A stretch of DNA of 32,575 nt, from contig NZ_VSKM01000020.1 in the NCBI RefSeq assembly GCF_008086175.1, forward strand, positions 1-32,575. The letters run 5' to 3'. Positions 30,646-32,575 of the stretch are shown here, in pieces (position 1 is the first letter of the stretch; each line of letters begins with the position of its first letter). The notes under the pieces were generated by a model. That model did no database searches. It worked only from the letters and a program-made list of their open reading frames with translations, and was not told where the DNA came from. Made by a program: the position numbers and the translations under genes. Source of the stretch: Bizionia saleffrena. GTDB taxonomy: Bacteria; Bacteroidota; Bacteroidia; Flavobacteriales; Flavobacteriaceae.

Positions 30646-31986
30646 ATGGAATTTGTTATAAAAATAAGTCAGTTTTTACTAAGTCTTTCACTATTAATCG
30701 TTCTTCACGAGTTAGGCCACTTTATCCCAGCGAAATTATTTAAGACGAGAGTTGAAAAATTCTATCTGTTTTTTGATGTGAAATTTTCACTTTTCAAGAA
30801 AAAAATTGGCGATACCGTTTATGGTATTGGTTGGTTGCCATTAGGAGGTTACGTTAAAATTTCTGGAATGATCGATGAGAGTATGGATAAGGAACAGATG
30901 GAAAAACCGCCAGAACCTTGGGAGTTTCGTTCTAAGCCCTCTTGGCAACGATTAATAATTATGTTGGGAGGTGTTTTTGTAAACTTTTTACTGGCGCTAA
31001 TCATTTACATTGTTGCGGCGTTTGCATACGGAGATACCGATATTTCTGCAGATAGCATAAAGGATGGTTATTTAATTGATAATCCGTTGTTAACCGATTT
31101 AGGGTTTCAAACTGGTGATGATATTGTGATGGTGGGTACTGCTAAAATTGTAAACGTATCAGATGTTAGAACCAATATTATTGGAGCCGAAACTGTAACC
31201 ATTAAACGTGATGGTGCTGAACAAACAATAGCTTTACCTGTAGACTTTTTAGGTCAGCTATCGACAAGTCAAGATAGACGCCTTTTTGAGCGACGAATTC
31301 CTTTTATGATTGGTAACGTTCCCGATTCATCGCAGAACAGTAAAGCGGGTTTAAAACCTAAGGATATTATTTTATCTGTAAATGGGGATAAGTTGCGATA
31401 CTCAGATCAAGTGGTCTCTAAATTAAAAACGGTTAAAGGAGAAACGGTAACCGTAGAAGTCTTAAGAGATAAAGAAACGATAACGAAAACGCTTCAAATT
31501 GACGATGAAGGTCGTTTTGGAGTTATTGCAGGATCATTCCCTACCTTATTTGCAGAATTAGGGTATTTTGATATCGTTAGAAAGGAATATACTTTTGGTG
31601 AAAGCTTTGGTGTTGGATATGCTAAATTCACTGATCAAATTACAGGCTATTTTGGTCAGTTAAAATTAATATTTAGTCCGAGTACAGGTGCCTACAAGGG
31701 TGTTGGTGGTTTTAAAGCTATTTTCGACATTTTCCCTTCTACGTGGAGCTGGGAATACTTTTGGGGCATTACAGCGTTTCTATCGATTATGTTAGGGGTT
31801 TTAAACTTATTGCCAATTCCGGCTTTAGATGGTGGACACGTAATGTTTTTGCTATACGAAATGATCTCTGGAAAGAAGCCAAGTGACAAATTTATGGAGT
31901 ATGCACAAACAGTTGGATTCTTCATTTTAATAGCATTGGTGCTATTTGCCAACGGAAATGATGTCTTTAAAGCAATATTTAATTAA
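30646..31986 (+). CDS. rseP: RseP-type site-2 zinc metalloprotease
   Basis: The 446 aa are an intramembrane protease. The N-terminal HELGH (H21, E22, H25) in LHELGHFIPAKLF lies in the first membrane segment. A membrane segment VNFLLALIIYIVAAFAYG follows, then two PDZ-like periplasmic parts (about 130-290, with SKAGLKPKDIILSVNGDKL). The second metal motif LLPIPALDGGH is near 390. RseP cleaves membrane-anchored anti-sigma factors after a first cut, so it could act on the ECF anti-sigma proposed at 9909, although nothing in this window tests that. Confidence 0.95.
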   Translation: MEFVIKISQFLLSLSLLIVLHELGHFIPAKLFKTRVEKFYLFFDVKFSLFKKKIGDTVYGIGWLPLGGYVKISGMIDESMDKEQMEKPPEPWEFRSKPSWQRLIIMLGGVFVNFLLALIIYIVAAFAYGDTDISADSIKDGYLIDNPLLTDLGFQTGDDIVMVGTAKIVNVSDVRTNIIGAETVTIKRDGAEQTIALPVDFLGQLSTSQDRRLFERRIPFMIGNVPDSSQNSKAGLKPKDIILSVNGDKLRYSDQVVSKLKTVKGETVTVEVLRDKETITKTLQIDDEGRFGVIAGSFPTLFAELGYFDIVRKEYTFGESFGVGYAKFTDQITGYFGQLKLIFSPSTGAYKGVGGFKAIFDIFPSTWSWEYFWGITAFLSIMLGVLNLLPIPALDGGHVMFLLYEMISGKKPSDKFMEYAQTVGFFILIALVLFANGNDVFKAIFN

Positions 31987-32002
31987 ATTTTTTTCAAAAA
32001 GC

Positions 32003-32033
32003 TTTGTAGAAGTTAAAAAACATACTATATTTG
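32003..32033 (+). promoter_or_regulatory. Promoter of the tRNA-Asn gene
   Basis: TTTG (32003-32006), 19 bp and TATATTTG (32026-32033) match TTTG-N19-TAnnTTTG exactly. The mature tRNA begins 22 bp downstream. Confidence 0.75.
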
Positions 32034-32054
32034 CACTCGCAACAGCGAAAACAC

Positions 32055-32128
32055 TCCTCCTTAGCTCAGTTGGTTAGAGCATCTGACTGTTAATCAGAGG
32101 GTCCTTAGTTCGAGCCTAAGAGGAGGAG
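32055..32128 (+). tRNA. tRNA-Asn (anticodon GTT)
   Basis: 74 nt. The acceptor stem TCCTCCT (32055-32061) pairs with AGGAGGA (32121-32127). The D arm has AGCTCAGTTGGTTAGAGC, the anticodon arm is TCTGA-CTGTTAA-TCAGA with GTT, and the T arm is CTTAG-TTCGAGC-CTAAG. G at 32128 is the discriminator base. CCA is not encoded. Confidence 0.96.
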
Positions 32129-32140
32129 CAAGTTTAGATA

Positions 32141-32166
32141 AGCCACTAGAAATAGTGGCTTTTTTT
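32141..32166 (+). terminator. Terminator after tRNA-Asn
   Basis: AGCCACTA (32141-32148) and TAGTGGCT (32153-32160) pair around GAAA, followed by a T run to 32166. Confidence 0.9.
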
Positions 32167-32414
32167 ATGGAGTAAAGTCAAGTGTTTATTCAGGCTTGGG
32201 TAGTGCTTCAGGGATCAACTTGGATCAAGTCCAAAAGTTGTGGGATTTTAGGATTAAGCAAAAATAGTGGTCAGCCTGAAAAGGAAAAATCCTACGTTTC
32301 TAGCACCTCTAAAGTTGCACAGAACACTCAGTAATGTAGCGATTAAACGCCATACTATGGATCAAACGTAAAACTTGGGGAGAAACTTTATCTTTGACAA
32401 AAACAGATTAGATC

Positions 32415-32575
32415 TTGGATATAAAATTAGCACAGTATTTGTTACCGGAAGGCGTTATGGATTATTTTGAAATTGTAGACCATAAATCATCAGAAGGTAA
32501 GGTTCATTTTTACCTAGAAGAAAAGAACGTGCTGCCCAAGGAGTACCAATCAGAATTAGCGCAATCCAAAGGCTT
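32415..32575 (+). CDS. ISAon1-type transposon N-terminal protein (partial)
   Basis: The frame is open to the window edge. It reads LDIKLAQYLLPEGVMDYFEI, then LEEKNVLPKEYQSELAQSKG; this resembles the first of two ORFs of ISAon1-like Bacteroidota elements (about 120 aa, upstream of a DDE transposase). The start is TTG at 32415, or ATG at 32457; a TAG lies just before in frame. I found no clear terminal inverted repeat in 32167-32414, though the left end should be there. It sits next to tRNA-Asn. Confidence 0.6.
   Translation, partial: MDIKLAQYLLPEGVMDYFEIVDHKSSEGKVHFYLEEKNVLPKEYQSELAQSKG

Overview
The window looks like a chromosomal segment of a flavobacterium (Bacteroidota, family Flavobacteriaceae). 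The DNA is AT-rich and ribosome binding sites are weak. Several genes have the Bacteroidota-type promoter TTTG-N19-TAnnTTTG. The gene families fit too: a TonB receptor with a carboxypeptidase-D-like N-terminal domain, ISAon1-type transposon protein, a BrxA-type bacilliredoxin, and FeoA/FeoB with a tiny Cys-rich partner. Species cannot be fixed from the sequence alone.

Layout. 1-930: the tail of an unrecognised gene, then a complete-looking ORF-less group II intron set inside a recurrent intergenic repeat. 1024-4974: a threonine block with a divergent Lrp/AsnC regulator, thrB, thrC and a YitT-type membrane protein, ending in a second 77-bp copy of the thrC 3' end. 5150-6290: a lipoprotein gene broken by one in-frame stop and a truncated second copy of the intron. 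6431-10502: a 600-aa protein of uncertain family (minus strand), then an overlapping alpha/beta hydrolase - ECF sigma factor - membrane protein operon. 10525-13265: an accessory stretch of small orphan genes separated by related repeats, with a secreted surface-type protein flanked by about 160-bp direct repeats. 13450-17382: housekeeping genes (HD hydrolase, acyl-ACP desaturase and acyltransferase operon, bacilliredoxin, DjlA-like co-chaperone). 17987-25584: a metal-uptake block with two ABC permeases, ATPase, binding lipoprotein, thioredoxin-like protein, TonB receptor and a divergent DtxR/MntR-type regulator. 25598-27172: a small secreted protein and a decayed OmpA-family gene. 27219-29732: feoA-feoB plus a 44-aa Cys-rich protein. 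29809-31986: a SCO1-like protein and the RseP site-2 protease. 32055-32575: tRNA-Asn and the first ORF of an insertion sequence cut by the window edge.

How it fits together. The metal genes form a probable regulon. An ATTTAGA-TTAG-TCTAAAT palindrome lies between the regulator and the TonB receptor, and matching half-sites lie in front of the ABC operon and of feoA. The threonine genes are probably controlled by the adjacent Lrp-like protein through a perfect 19-bp palindrome that overlaps the thrB -33 box. The accessory stretches show repeated DNA turnover: intron insertion and decay, gene-end duplication, repeat-flanked cassettes and two pseudogenes.

No single system here is demonstrably new. 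The most unusual signals are the repeat family that borders orphan genes and hosts the introns, and the thrC-tail duplication around the YitT gene.
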